From Tachypleus tridentatus (taxonomy: Eukaryota; Arthropoda; Merostomata; Xiphosura; Limulidae): 64,000 nucleotides of DNA. This document shows positions 44,824 through 57,115 of the stretch, in pieces (within the stretch, counting starts at the first letter, position 1; every line of letters starts with the position of its first letter). Location of the stretch: the NCBI RefSeq assembly GCF_004210375.1, contig NC_134837.1, positions 158,141,310 through 158,205,309 of the forward strand, written 5' to 3'. The position numbers and the translations under genes were made by a program. Under the pieces are notes generated by a model, which saw only the letters and a list, made by a program, of their open reading frames with translations, did not search any database and was not told the origin of the DNA.

Positions 44824-47076
44824 CTACACACGTTTATCTTGATGAAAATGTTTAGAAGTTCTTGTCGAGTTTCAAAACCATCCAATGTTTTTATTAGGTT
44901 TTCGTGAAGTTTGTCAGTTATATTATTACTTTTTAAAAGGTAAAACATGTTTTTCTTTATTTCTCCCAACCGTATTGTCATTAGTCTTAACTAATGATGA
45001 TATCTCAAATTAATTATTATATTTAAATAATCTTCTTTCGACCTTTAAACCGTAATTTCTAGGTTATATTATGCAATTAGAAAAATACGTCTTTGTACAC
45101 GTGAAATACCGATGAATTTATGTAACCTTCTACTTATCACAGAGACACTTGAGAAAGACAACTTCATGAAATAGATAATTTGGGTCTAGTTCAACAATTT
45201 CTGCTGGAACGTTATGGGTAAAGATTTGGGCAACAAGAGTATGTTACTGAAACTATGGTTTCTTTCCATCAGAAATTGTTTATTACTAGCCTTAAGATGA
45301 AGAGGTAATTTAATAAATATATATAAGCCACTGTCTATCTTTTGGTAACACATTAAAACTTTGTTAAAAATTTAAAATATCATGTTATAAAGAATGATGC
45401 CATTAAACTATATGGTGTGCTAAGAAAGTAATAAGCCATTAACCTCATATCTATAGAAAGTAATGAAGACGATTTTTTGAGAAACAAAATTTAATGTAAG
45501 AAAAGAAAAATTCATTGTAATTTAGGATTTTTTCTAAACTTTATGGAGGTACAATGTATGATTGTTTTTCTTTTATGATGATGGGGGCAATTTAATAAAC
45601 AAACTCACTGAACGAAGGGCGAAGACGTTGGAGGGAGGATAACAAACCCAAACCCCTCATTTCTTAACGGGCGAGGCTATGAGTCAGAAATAATTAAATA
45701 TATTTTACCCCAACAGATGACGCTATATTATATTAATAAAAAATATTTTTCGCCTTAGGTAACAGATTTTTAAACATTTAGTCAAAAAATGTATAAGAAT
45801 TTTTTTTATGAAACGTTAATGTAAAAAAGAGTTTTTAATAACAATTTGATTTATTCATTTGTTACGTTATTTTAAATGTAGGTTAGAAAAGAACATATTT
45901 TTTTTTATTTTTGTAAATATTACTAGAAATTTGTACATTTGTCCTTTACCATAAAACTCACAGCTTTTACCATCACAATTAATAATTCGCTGGATTAGAC
46001 ATTTAACAAATCAGGAATATTTCTTTGAGTTTTCTTCTTGTTTTTATTATAAGCCTTTGCCAAGAAGATTTGAACATACCATAAAAATATCATATATAAG
46101 CCCAACTTCGAATCAAGAACCACCTATACCCAAAAAATGTTTTATTTTTAAAATACTAGAAAATTAATCAGCATTCACCGTAATATGACAGAAAATCAAG
46201 TTGTAATAACATAAATGTAACCTAAATTTAAAAGCTTTCACACAAAATGTTAAAAGACTATAGAAGAGCCAGTTCTTTACAATGAAAAAAATTTATAAAA
46301 ATGCAGACTCGGTCAAACGTTTTAATATAAGATAGGCAATTTAATTATGTATTTTTTCATGGGACATAAAAGTCTTAAAACAAATAAATACATAAGTTAC
46401 ATGAGGCAGTTTTAAAACTCTCGATTTCGCCCACCATGAAAATATTTCTAAAACAAAAACCATCTTTGAATGTTATCGCCACCTAAGTTACTTTAATACC
46501 CACCTAGATCTGAACCAAACGTTAGCCTAATATTACTCATTAGTCTATTCTCTTCTATATTTTAGGTTATTATAATACGATCGGAAATGAACGTTTTCTT
46601 TAATGAATATTTATAAATGCAAGTTACATCGATACTAAAATTATCAACGGAACATTCATTAAATCATTGATGTGTAACTACATCTTACATTATTCCTTAT
46701 TTGAAACATTATTACATACTTAGAATAAACAAGTATTCACGATATTTTGTAGACACTAGTTGAACTACTATTAGAGAATATCTTCTCGTGCATTTGAATT
46801 TCGAAGCTTTCCACGTAAGAGACAAATTGTTCTCTTGTTCACAACAATGTTGATGCGAAAAACAAACAAACTAAGGTTTACGGGTTTGATACAAAGTTAC
46901 ATTTAATAACTAAAATGCTATACATGTATTGGTATAAATACATTTTCTTAGCTGTCCAACCATAATTATAGTTATTAGGCGTATTGCGTTTTTAATATTA
47001 TGTTATTTATTCAGTTTCTCAACATTCCTTCTTGAAAAAACAACTAAGGGACCGAATAGCGAATGTAATGTTAAAA
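44824..47076. other. Long featureless intergenic stretch
   Basis: Over 2 kb of AT-rich DNA with no SINE, recognisable exon, RNA gene or transposon. A minus-strand 60-codon frame at 44799-44981 has no support. Confidence 0.55.
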
Positions 47077-47565
47077 TACGAGGTCTGTTCAAAAAATACG
47101 CGGACTGTTTAAATTGCGCGGCTCCAGTTGGTTCCAGGGGAATCCGCTTGGTGTCGCTAGGTTTGCACAGATCAGCTGATTACGACGCCATTTTCCGATT
47201 GCAGATATCTTCATTTGTGTATTAGCTATGCGGTCTTAAGTGAAGTGGGATTTTTTCGTTTGGCGGATTTCAGAATGAATGACCTGAAGGAGCAACGACT
47301 TGCTGTAAAATTTTGTGTTAAACTTGAAAAATCTGCGACTGAAACTTTTGCTATGCTTAACACGATTTACGGTGATGTTGCTATGAAGCGTACGGCATGT
47401 TTCAAGTGGCATGAACGTTTTAAGGATGGTCGACAGTCCGTTGAAGATGATGGGCGTCCTGGACGTCCTTCCACGTCAACTGACGACCCACACGTCGACA
47501 AAATCAACACCCTGGTGCGGGCAAATCGACGTCTGACTGTCAGGGAGTTTGCTGAAGAATTTTAA
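47077..47565 (+). mobile_element. Mariner-type element, 5' half
   Basis: TA then the terminal repeat cgaggtctgttcaaaaaata at 47079. From 47275 an intact frame encodes the N-terminal DNA-binding part: MNDLKEQRLAVKFCVKL, TFAMLNTIYGDVAMKRTACF and KWHERFKDGR, then the linker DGRPGRPSTSTDD and a second helix-turn-helix (LTVREFAEEF). It stops abruptly at 47565, so the whole DDD catalytic domain and the 3' end are missing. Frame intactness suggests a relatively young truncated copy. Confidence 0.9.
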
Positions 47566-47769
47566 CAAAAATTACACAAATTAAGTACCTTTTTTTCCAG
47601 ATTTTTCTTAAACTGTCCATTTCGGATTTATGTGCTTTTAATGTTAAATACGAAACTGATAATTAATAGGATCGTAAAAAACTACAATAACAAAATCTCA
47701 GCAGCTTACGTGAACTTTATCACATACTTTAAGACTAAAAAATAAACTTTACTCGTAAAATTATCATAA

Positions 47770-48790
47770 AGTTAAATAGTTCTGTTACGTATTTCAACCA
47801 GATGAAAAACTTCGTCGAAACATAGTCTAGAATACACTTGTTAGTATTTAGCCAGTAATCCACAACATAGTGTTACGTACTGTGATTCACATCTACAGAA
47901 CACACACTTAATTTTTTTCCATCACATTAACTCTATACATCCCAACATCAACTTCACATGTAAACAAGAAGAAAGCAATCAAATATCATTTCTTAACCTC
48001 AAAATTACAAGAACCGATACAAAATGTAAAACAGAAATCCACCGAAAAATCACCCATACTGGGCTATATACTCCTTGGAACTCAGCACATGAAACAAAAC
48101 AAGAACTCAACATACTAAGAAACCAAATAAACACAGCCATAAAACTAAGGTTCCCAGATAAAATGAAGAATGTATTAGACAAAATAGAACAATACTTTAT
48201 CAACATCAATAAGTTTCCTTCACAAACCGTAGAAAACATTATACGCACACACCTAGAGAGAAAGCAAAATCAACTAGCAAAAGTAAATATATCTCAGGAA
48301 TTAAAAAATCACGAAACCATATACTGCTGCATACCATATATTCCCGACATAAGCAGAAAATAACTAACATTTTGAAAATACTAGTAACAAAATATGACAT
48401 TCCAGTTAATACCCAAATCTATTCCAAAACCAGGCACAAAACTAAGATCTATACTATGTAAAAACTACACTGACAAACACCACGCCAACATTATTTATAA
48501 AATACAATATGATAACTGCCGCGACTTCTATATTGAAGAAACAAGTAGAAAAATGGAAACCAGATTCAAAGAACACAAAAAGTCACCTTCATATATTTTC
48601 GAACACTGCAAATCAAATAAACACAACATAACCATAAAAAATACCCAAATACTAAATAAAGGAACAAATATAAACAAACGCAAAATTAAAGAAGCCTTAC
48701 TTATACAACAACTCAAGCCCAAAATAAACCAATACAAAGGAACACCTTTATACCTATATTAAAAATAATATAATAAGTAATAATAATAAA
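47770..48790 (+). mobile_element. Penelope-like element, 3' part with GIY-YIG endonuclease
   Basis: A terminal sequence with a hammerhead-like string (cagatga ... cgaaac, 47799-47821) is followed by coding that reads FFHHINSIHPNINFTCKQ, QISFLNLKITRTD, KITHTGLYTPWN (RT thumb) and, in a frame from 48394, KPGTKLRSIL, IIYKIQYDNCRDFYIEETSR, KMETRFKEHKK, the H-C--NKHNI block and KIKEALLIQQLKP before a stop at 48760. YKI-C followed by FYI-ETSR is the GIY-YIG nuclease of Penelope-like elements, with the GIG position altered to IEE. The RT palm is missing: 5' truncated. Confidence 0.85.
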
Positions 48791-49439
48791 ATAAATAATA
48801 TAAAATTATATAATCAAACATCTAAGCACGCTCTCTACATTCCGACACTCAGTTACACAACCTCCTTCAAACATGTGGTCAGCTATCGGTCAGTTACCTC
48901 TTTCTTTCTTTGGGAACTTCCTCTACATAAAAATTTTCTCAATCCATACCAGCCATTTTTACATATATAAATTTAACATCTCAGACTCAGGGCAGATGGT
49001 CTCAACTCTTTTTACTCTTACTTTATCTCTTGCAAATTTATTGTTCTTGCTTTTAAAACGTTAATAGTGGCTTCTTCCCATACATTTTCAGTTTCAACTC
49101 TTCAAATTCAAGAATGTACCCATTTATAGTAAGAAAATTGGGTTTTAAGAGACATTTATCATCTATGTCTGTAAAATATATACTTTCTGTATACCAACAC
49201 AATCTTAAATGTGGCAATGTCCGATTGTATTCAGTAATCTGACACTTGGTTCATCAACCTCTTCTCTTTATACCATACACAGAAACATCTTCCTCTCCAC
49301 TATTCATGAATGAGGCTTGGCTAACGCTTACGGATCTGGATCCTGCGAGATCAATCCTCAATGTGCTGATTTGACTGTTGCATTTGATAATTTACCTACT
49401 GACACAACTCCTGAAGTTGTTGATTTGTCACTACAATTT
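48791..49439. other. Unassigned between two transposons
   Basis: AT-rich. Part of it near 49320-49440 may be degraded transposon coding, but I cannot assign it. Confidence 0.4.
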
Positions 49440-51002
49440 GTTGATTAAACTTTCACTGGCCTGCTGCATTTGTCAATACGGTCTGTTGGTTTATCAATTT
49501 CTTCAAGAAACGCCTTGAAGTGGCGATGATTAAGTGCATGACCCCAAATGAAGTTCACTGCAGAAATGACTGGTTTCAGTATGCAAGAAATATCTAAGTC
49601 TTTTCCAGAGAGTGCTTGCTGATGTATGATGCAGTGTATGAACGGAGCGCTTGGGAGTTGAAGATCTTCCAACTGTTTCCTGATCAGCCCCACCAGACCC
49701 TTCTTTACTCCAGCCATGTTTTTTCCTCCATCAACTGTTACACCTCTAAGCTGATTCACTGAAGGTTGTAGTCTTGCAAAGTTTTATGCACTTCCATGAA
49801 AATGTCTTCTCCACTTGTTCTTCCATGCATGCTGCAAACTGATGCCAACTCTTCCGTGATCTGAAAGTCCAAATTAACTCCACGAATGAACACGAGAAGT
49901 AATCGAGAGATCAGTAGACTCATCCTGTGTCAGAGAATACAATAAGAAGTTTCTAGCTTTTTGGCGTATCTGTAATGCGATGTTCTCTCCAAGTTCTTCT
50001 GCTCTCCGTACAACTGAAGTTGCTGAAAGGTTGATACATTCAAAGAAACTGGCATTTTCAGGACACAGCTCATTTGCTTCTTCCATCATACACTCTTTGA
50101 TGAAGTTGCCGTCAGTAAAAGGTTTTCCTCGCTCTGCCATCCGTTGCACTATTTTGTACGAGTGACAGATTCATTTTCAGTAAACTTTCTCGTGAAGAGA
50201 TTCTTTCGAGATTCAAAAACACGTTTCATAGATTCAAATTTCTCAGAAAGGAGCTTTCCTGAAAATTTCAAATATGTTGATAGATGTTTTGTTTTGTAGT
50301 GACGCCGAAAATTGTACTCTTTCAAAACGACAACACTTTCAATACATATCACACAAGTAGCTTTCTGGTTTTTTGTTTCCACAAAGAAGTACTTTTCTGC
50401 CCGTTCTTCATTGAAAGCACGACACTCAGAGTCCACTTTTCTTATTTTAAAAGCAGCCATAACGATGGGTGAAAAAAAAAACAGGATCTGAAAATGAAAA
50501 ACAGAACGCTGTGAGAAACGTATTGTACAGGTCCAAGAACGCACAAACAAAATATATTGAAACGTACGTTTGCCGCGACACTTACCTAAGAACGAGTTAC
50601 GAAAAGCGCATAACCCGACTAATAAGAGAAATGAGCTTGCTGAAGCGGTAACCCTCGGCTGCTGAATTTACAAGACAAGTCGATAGAACGAGGGTTAAGT
50701 CTGCTCTTGTTTTCGAAATCCTTATGCTTTCATAGATACGTGCCTCGATATGAATAAACGGGCAACAAGGACGAATGAAGAATTTTCCTATTGATTAAAA
50801 ATGCGCGTGACAGCCTTGATCCTTTTTATTATAACGTCTTATGTTTGCCAGCTTAAAGCGACCATCGGTGTGATTTATTTTGTTATGACAGTCGGACATT
50901 TTTATATCACCTTTTATTTCCAAGAGGCTAGCTGCTGGCGGGCCGGACAAAATGACCTCGAGGGCCATATCTGGTCCGCGGGCCGTAGTTTGGTGACCCC
51001 TG
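49440..51002 (-). mobile_element. hAT-superfamily transposon, C-terminal end missing
   Basis: The minus strand begins at 51002 with the hAT-type terminus caggggtcaccaaactacgg and a G/C-rich subterminal region (to about 50935). Coding pieces follow: MAAFKIRKVDSECR (50460), a zinc finger with C-VC and H--KH (ATCVICIES, RRHYKTKHLSTY), KPFTDGNFIKECMMEEANEL, LLYSLTQDESTDLS (the first catalytic Asp region), VTVDGGKNMAGVKKGLVGL and FIHCIIHQQALSGK. This is the order of the GTF2IRD2/ZBED-type hAT transposases. The frame changes at least twice and the C-terminal dimerisation domain and far end are absent. Confidence 0.88.
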
Positions 51003-51027
51003 ATTCAAAGAAACGATCTATAATTTT

Positions 51028-51213
51028 GTTATTTGAATTTCGCGCAAAGCTACATGAGGGCTATCTGCGCTAGCCGTCACTAATTTAGCAGTTTAAGACT
51101 AGATGGAGAGAAGCTAGTCACTACCACCCATCGCCAACTCTTAGGCTACTCTTTTACCAACAAATAGTGGAATTGACTGTTACACTACAAGGCTTCCACG
51201 CCTGGTGTAACAG
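51028..51213 (-). mobile_element. SINE-A copy, head truncated
   Basis: Inverted tail and body (tttgaatttcgcgcaaagct through ctcttttaccaacaaatagt), then a scrambled edge cttccacgcctggtgtaaca. Confidence 0.88.
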
Positions 51214-51544
51214 GAAGGTAATAAGTATCTCAAAATATAAATTAACTTGGTAGAAGAAAAATAAAATCGCCCTAAACGTACAGAAACAAAAAACAATTTA
51301 TTTTTTTACGAATGCAAATTTTATCAACCGTTGCAAAAATCAAATACTTAAGCTAAATAAAATATCAACCAAAGTGTTGCGTAAATTTAATTCGAGGGTT
51401 TACATCTTAAATATCTGATGATGTATTTGTCCGTCCTTAAAGTGAAATTAAATAAAGAAATAATCTTGAAATTCTTCAAAATTCTATTACAGTTTTTCTA
51501 CTTTGTGACCAAAAAGTATCTTCCCTTTCCAATAAATAAACATC
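51214..51544. other. Intergenic, no gene seen
   Basis: AT-rich, nothing recognised. Confidence 0.5.
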
Positions 51545-51650
51545 CATTGGCAATCTGCAGGCTTACAACGCTATAATTCGGGTTTCGATACCCATGATGT
51601 GTACAGCATAGAGAACCTATTGGGTATCTTCGTGCTTAACCAATACAAAA
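51545..51650 (+). mobile_element. SINE-B copy, diverged
   Basis: Contains ctgcaggcttacaacgctat, cgggtttcgatacccatgat and a degraded tail cttcgtgcttaaccaataca. Confidence 0.75.
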
Positions 51651-51778
51651 TCTTACTGATGCCAATTAATCATTAGTTTAATGCTGTTTAGTTACCCTGA
51701 GCTTGTAAAATCCGTTGTTTTAAACACAGCCGTATACAATCACTCATTGTATTGTAAAAATGTTTACTTCCAAAGATT

Positions 51779-51900
51779 AGCTCCCCAATGGCCCAGCGTT
51801 ACGTCTGCGGACTTACACTGCTAGAAAAATGGTTTCGATATCTCTTATGGGCAGAGCACAGATAACCTATTACATAGCTTTGTGTTTAACTACAAACAGA
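51779..51900 (+). mobile_element. SINE-B copy
   Basis: Head ctccccaatggcccagcgtt, then cgtctgcggacttacactgc, ggtttcgatatctcttatgg, gcacagataacctattacat and tail tgtgtttaactacaaacaga. Confidence 0.88.
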
Positions 51901-52245
51901 AAAAAGAAACTCAAATATTAAGCATAAGAACAAGCCAGTTCCAAATACTTTGGATGTTCGAGACGTGCTTAACTTTTGTTTTAAATGTTATTACAGACAA
52001 AGTCTACTTACTTTCCCATTCAGAAGAACCCTAATTAACATGAATCATTATTAATAAACGATTAACCCTTCATTTGTTCAACAATAAAACAAGAAAAAAA
52101 GAATACAATACCAATAATCTTTGATAAGATAATCACTAATTTTCTCTTTATTTGACAAAAACATTATGTGGTGATACACTAAAAAGCACTAAGTCGGTGT
52201 GCAAAAACGGTTATTAGCGAAAAATTTTCAATAAAAAACAACAGT
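51901..52245. other. Intergenic, no gene seen
   Basis: AT-rich, nothing recognised. Confidence 0.5.
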
Positions 52246-52557
52246 CTCAAATCACCCCTGGCCGGCATGGCCAAGCGTGTTAAGGTGTGTGACTCGTAAT
52301 CTGAGACTCGCGGGTTCGCATCCACGTGGCGCCAAACATGCTCGCCCTTTCAGCCGTGGGGGCGTTATAATGTTACGGTCAATCCCACTATTCGTTGGTA
52401 AAAGAGTAGCCCAAGAGTTGGCGGTGGGTGGTGATGACTAGCTGCCTTCCCTCTAGTCTTACACTGCTAAATTAGGGACGGCTATCACAGATAGCCCTCG
52501 AGTAGCTTTATGCGAAATTAAAAAAAACAACAAACAAAAAAAAACTCAAATCACCCC
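52246..52557 (+). mobile_element. SINE-A copy with 13-bp target-site duplication
   Basis: Full-length copy (about 52259-52544) between exact ctcaaatcacccc repeats at 52246-52258 and 52545-52557. Head tggccggcatggccaagcgt, B-box-like gcgggttcgcatcc and a long A-rich tail. One of the best preserved copies. Confidence 0.96.
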
Positions 52558-52639
52558 AGATAAACAAAGTTATTGTTCGCTCTTTAGACAGTTTCACAAA
52601 AGTTGTCCAAATTTAGATTCATTATTATAGCAGTTGTAT

Positions 52640-52766
52640 TTTGTTTTAATGGTTTGTTGGTAGTTAACAATAAATCTACGCAAGGGAAATTCTGCACTGT
52701 GTCCACAAGGGATATCGAAAACCGGTTTGTAGTATTGTAAATCCACAGACACACCGTTGAGCCACT
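52640..52766 (-). mobile_element. SINE-B copy
   Basis: Inverted; ctgcactgtgtccacaaggg, atatcgaaaaccggtttgta and tccacagacacaccgttgag are the family's blocks. Confidence 0.85.
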
Positions 52767-53027
52767 AAGAGTGTATTTAAACATATCGTATTTAATTCTA
52801 TATTTATTTATAATTATTTAAATTAAGTTGTCTCCACAGAATATGATTGAGACAAAATTAATTACTTATAATGAATTATTAAAATGGATTGAAATTAATT
52901 TTCTACTCGAATTTGTTTTTCACATTTTCTTTACAATCGTATATCACTAAATTAAAAGTGCTTATCATTACAAAAATAGTTTAAGTCTTTATTATTTGAC
53001 GTTAACATTTTTTATACTATGTCACCT

Positions 53028-53165
53028 CATAACGAGATCGTGGTATAATGGTTAGCGTGCTCAGAACGTGAATCAAGGATTTATGGTTTGCGTTCCTTTG
53101 TCACGTAAGATGCTCAACACTTTGGTGGCGTGAGTGCTCTATAAGAGTGGTAGTCAGACCCAATA
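53028..53165 (+). mobile_element. SINE-C: third tRNA-headed repeat
   Basis: Begins gagatcgtggtataatggtt with an A-box-like ggtataatggttagcgtgc and a degraded B-box-like tttgcgttcctttgtcacg. The body (gcgtgagtgctctataagag) is unlike SINE-A and SINE-B. Only one copy in the window, so ends and family size are uncertain. Confidence 0.55.
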
Positions 53166-53289
53166 TTTGTTTTACTCTTTTCATTCAATATCAGAGCTCA
53201 TCAACTGACTGGAAGGTAAAACTTGTGATCAAAACAAGCTTTGTGTACAAAATCCAACGACTCGTATGAGCTTATAGTGTCTAAAAACC

Positions 53290-53875
53290 AATTTTGAAGA
53301 AGTTTTTTTACAGATGAGTGTCATGTAACTCTTGATTGACCAGATGGGTGGATCAGAGGAAGGCTGAGGCATCATCAAGGAAGAGAAGGAGGAGTGATAT
53401 TTTGGGCTGGTATCATTGGTACTGATCTTGGGGGTCCATTTAGAGTACCTGATGATGTAAAAGTGACTTCTGAAGCCTATGTTGCATTTTTTAAGGACAA
53501 CTTAAAACCTTGGTATAGGACCAAGTCTATGGGATTCAAAAGAAAAGCCATTTTTATGAGATATAGTGCCCCATCTCATGCTGCTCATGGTACATTGAGT
53601 TACCTTTCAAAATTAGGCTTGAAAACTAACTAACTTACTGAATGGCCAGCTTCCTTTCTAGATTAAAACCCCATAGAGAACTTGTGACATATCATGAAAC
53701 TTACGATTTATGCTGGTGGAAGAAAGTTTACATCAAAGGATGATCTCTGGAATGTTGTACTATCATCTGCAAGGGATGATGAAGTAAAAGACATTTAAAA
53801 ACTGACCACCTCTGTCGATGTTAGGTTCATCAAAGTCGTGTCAGAAAATGGTTTTATACCAACCAATAAATGAGG
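53290..53875 (+). mobile_element. Tc1-like transposase remnant
   Basis: Reads FFTDECHVTLD (first catalytic Asp), PDGWIRGRLRHHQGREGG, VIFWAGIIGTDLGGPFRV, then APSHAAHG with the preceding catalytic Asp replaced by Tyr or Arg, and NPIENL with a stop where the W should be. The continuous frame 53394-53633 covers the middle. The N-terminal DNA-binding part and both terminal repeats are not found. Confidence 0.85.
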
Positions 53876-54553
53876 TATCCTCTTCTGATTCTTATGTATT
53901 AAGCGCTTTGTGGGTTTTCTTTGGTTAACATAGATTAATTGTATCAGTTTTATTTATTATTACCTCCAATGGCTGTTATTTTTGTGCTGTAGAGTCAGTC
54001 ATTTGCCAGGAACTTGCTTAATTATTTTCCACTGTATAACTCATGGCATTTTGGAAAACCTTGTTTGTTAGTAGATTTCGATGTCAATTGCACAGCTTGT
54101 GTATAACAATATGGAAGTTAATCTACATAAATTGAACCTAGATCATAAATATACTTTTCAAAATATTCGTATGAACAAACCTTGCATAATGATTTGGCAC
54201 GCACTTTACTGAACTGTGTGATCATACTTCTCCACATATCATAAAACTTTTTTTTATCAGTTTAATGCAAGTTATTTCGTTTTTAAGAATTCACTGTGTA
54301 ACTATTGGCGACTTGCTCGTCCTCAAAGGTAGCCACTTTCACCACGTGGTAACCTTCAAAATATGTACCGAAACAATGACTAATTTATATCAACTTAATT
54401 ATTCAACATAATGACTCAGCAGTATATTTAAAGTTACTAAGTTGGTTCACGGATATTCTATTACACATTTTTATTTTCTGTACTGTCTGTTGCTGCCCAT
54501 TTATGCAGTTCATCTCTTAACTAACACGTTACACAATTTCCCTTCTATAAGAA
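53876..54553. other. Intergenic, no gene seen
   Basis: AT-rich, nothing recognised. Confidence 0.5.
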
Positions 54554-54690
54554 GCCCCCCCTCCAGTGGCACAATGGTATGTCTGTGAACTCCCACCACT
54601 AGAAACTTGGTTTCGATACCAGTGATGGGCAGAGCACACCTATTGTGTAGCTGTGTACTTAATTCCAAATAATCAATCAATAATCAATTA
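54554..54690 (+). mobile_element. SINE-B copy
   Basis: Head cccctccagtggcacaatgg, then gaactcccaccactagaaac, ttggtttcgataccagtgat and tail cacctattgtgtagctgtgt. Near full length. Confidence 0.88.
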
Positions 54691-55404
54691 GAAGTCTCTT
54701 TTCTTGGCCGAAAAGGGGAGGAAACTTTCTGCTGGTTCGCCATTTCTTTTGAAAGACTGGAGTGAGATAACGTTACAAAAAGAGAATATTTATGCTTCTC
54801 AAAATCCAACCTAACAGATGAATCCTTACACTGAACGTAAAGCTTCTTGGGCAATAATTTGTAAGAGCTTAAAGAGAAATCTGTAATATTATTTTTTATA
54901 CGACTTTGATTTTAAGTCATAGTGTGAGATATAACATTTGCATTTAACTTTGTTTCTTACAATAATTTTTCCAATGCTTCGATTGTATTTGGCGTTTAAG
55001 TCGTAAAGTTTAGGATATTTAATAAGTTAGCACGAAAATGAAGTTTTATTTCATGAACTCTATAATTTATCGTTAAATAAGGCGACGGGTTGCTAGGTGA
55101 TAATGCACAATTATAGGGTGCAATATTAATTTTCGATATAAACCTCTTAAACGCATAATGAGTTAAATTATTCACTTACAAAGCTCCTTTTGCCAAGTGT
55201 GAGTCATTTCTTGTGGCGGTGGCGAAGAGATACTGAAACATGTAGTCACTTTTAATGTTGCCCATCGCCAAATAAATTTATTTACTTTTAAAAGTTGTTT
55301 TTACTTTTCACAAACATTGTAATCTGCTAGTCAAATTTTGTAATTGACAAAAAAGTATTGAAAATTGTATATTTAATGGAAAAAGTAAAACGTATGCATA
55401 CCTA
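54691..55404. other. Intergenic, no gene seen
   Basis: AT-rich, nothing recognised. Confidence 0.5.
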
Positions 55405-55468
55405 TCTCGCCGGCGGGGAATCGAGTCCCGGTCTCCCGCGTGGATACTCACCACTACACTATTATTGT
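55405..55468 (-). pseudogene. tRNA-Asp pseudogene lacking the anticodon loop
   Basis: The minus strand reads agtgtagtggtgagtatcc, a tRNA-Asp D arm and A box, then acgcgggagaccgggactcg and attccccgccgg, the variable region, T arm and B box. Compared with tRNA-Asp(GUC), about nine bases that include the GUC anticodon are missing, and the 5' half of the acceptor stem is replaced by AT-rich sequence. It cannot make a tRNA. Unlike the SINE heads it carries no SINE body. Confidence 0.75.
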
Positions 55469-57061
55469 AAATAATTTTCTTTTTATATAATTAGCACTTT
55501 ATCCTGATTAAAAATAAAATAAAAAGAGATAGTGATGGTAACGTTATCAATACGTAAGCTTAATATTGTGTATGTACATAAAAGAAAGTTAATATTTGTA
55601 ACTTTTATCAACGCTTGCTCTTAAATTTTGTTTTTATTATTATCACATCATCAACTGTAGCAGCCAATTTTCTATCGTACAAATATTTAGTGATTAACTG
55701 AAATTAACAGAAAATTATCGTACAATTACTTTACGTTAAAATATTGACGACGGAAAATAATTTCCTTTTGTCTGTGATGGACCTGCATTGCAGCGCTACC
55801 TATTGTTAACTCATGTCGCAATTTATTATTAAACACCAATATAATAAATTTCAGTAACTAGAAAATGAAGGAAAGTTAAATAAAATTATTATTAAAATGC
55901 AACTTAAAATAATTAATTTTTCAAAAGAGTTTAAAAATAGTGCTCAAGTCCAGAGACGGTCTATGTCAAGCTACTCTAAAAAAGTTGGAACTAAATTGTA
56001 CAGTATTATAAGTTCTAACGTCTTGGTGATCCTAGCCTTAACATTCTTGTTGCTACGACTGAAACAAAGTTTATGAAGTATATTCAACTCGAATTAAAGC
56101 ATGGGCTAACCGGGCTGAATTCCAGGGCTTCATACTAATTAGGGGGCCTCAAGCTATGACTATAGATGTTTTGCATGTAGAGGTTCTGTCTCGAGGGGAC
56201 CTGTGAGTATTTTGTCTAAATGTTTCCGATTAATAAATATCTTTTGATTTAAGTGATAACGCATCCTTTCGTTTGCTTGAGTTAAATGAAAAAAAAAGTC
56301 ATAATGAGCTACAACCATTTTGATCGAAACTCGATTATTAGTGTTTTGAGCCCTCAAGCTTACTGTTGAGTCATCAAGCGCAAGCGTTGGCTTATTTGTT
56401 GTTGCCGTGAGCTGGGTACCTGGTGGTATGGATCATATGTGATTTGAACCTGCTAAAATCTTGTCAAACAGGTTTCTACACTTTTGTTTATCCTTGATTT
56501 TGTAAGTACAATTGACTAAAGTGATATACTTTTCATGAGTGTAGGTAGATGATGCAGCACTGGTAGCGCTATATAAACGAGGTTTCAAGACAAATGTTTC
56601 ATCTGTTTCATATCATGTACTCACAGTAGAGGAGACGTTATTACCAGATCTTCTTTGTAGAAAAGTGACGATATAGGAACGATTTATGTATGTCTATCAG
56701 TTTCGTATTTTCTTTTGTTTATTTAAGTATGTCATGTATTGATTTTGAATAAATTACTCTTTTTTTTCGGTAAGTTAACTCAATGTTCAGAAAGCAATTC
56801 TTGGAGTTACTTATAACAAATATGCAATATTTCCAACTCTGAAATTCAAAGCACATGAAATTTCGTTAATACGTATTTGAATATACATATCCTCAAAAAA
56901 TTGGTGATCCTTTTATTGATGTAATAATAACAAAAGAAAATAGGAAAATAGATTTAAATTTCCATGGCGTACATATTAAACAAAAAATTATTCTGCTGTA
57001 CATTTAGGTTTTTTACTGGATATTTTATTGTGGTTTAGGGCAAAGTTTGTTTTTTTTTCAG
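55469..57061. other. Intergenic or intron, no gene seen
   Basis: AT-rich. A minus-strand 65-codon frame at 56160-56357 is unsupported. The interval ends with a strong polypyrimidine tract and AG at 57060-57061, a plausible acceptor for the following exon. Confidence 0.5.
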
Positions 57062-57115
57062 TTTGAACTGTATCTAGCCGCTATTTCCTTCTAAGTACCA
57101 GTTTGACGGAATATT
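57062..57115 (+). promoter_or_regulatory. Probable 5' untranslated part of a coding exon
   Basis: Follows gtttttttttcag (acceptor) and precedes the ATG pair at 57116. If spliced as it looks, an upstream non-coding exon exists. Inference from splice signals only. Confidence 0.35.

Noticed and set aside
50801-51073. 90-codon plus-strand frame with a hydrophobic start
   Set aside because: It reads antisense through the hAT terminal region and into a SINE-A.
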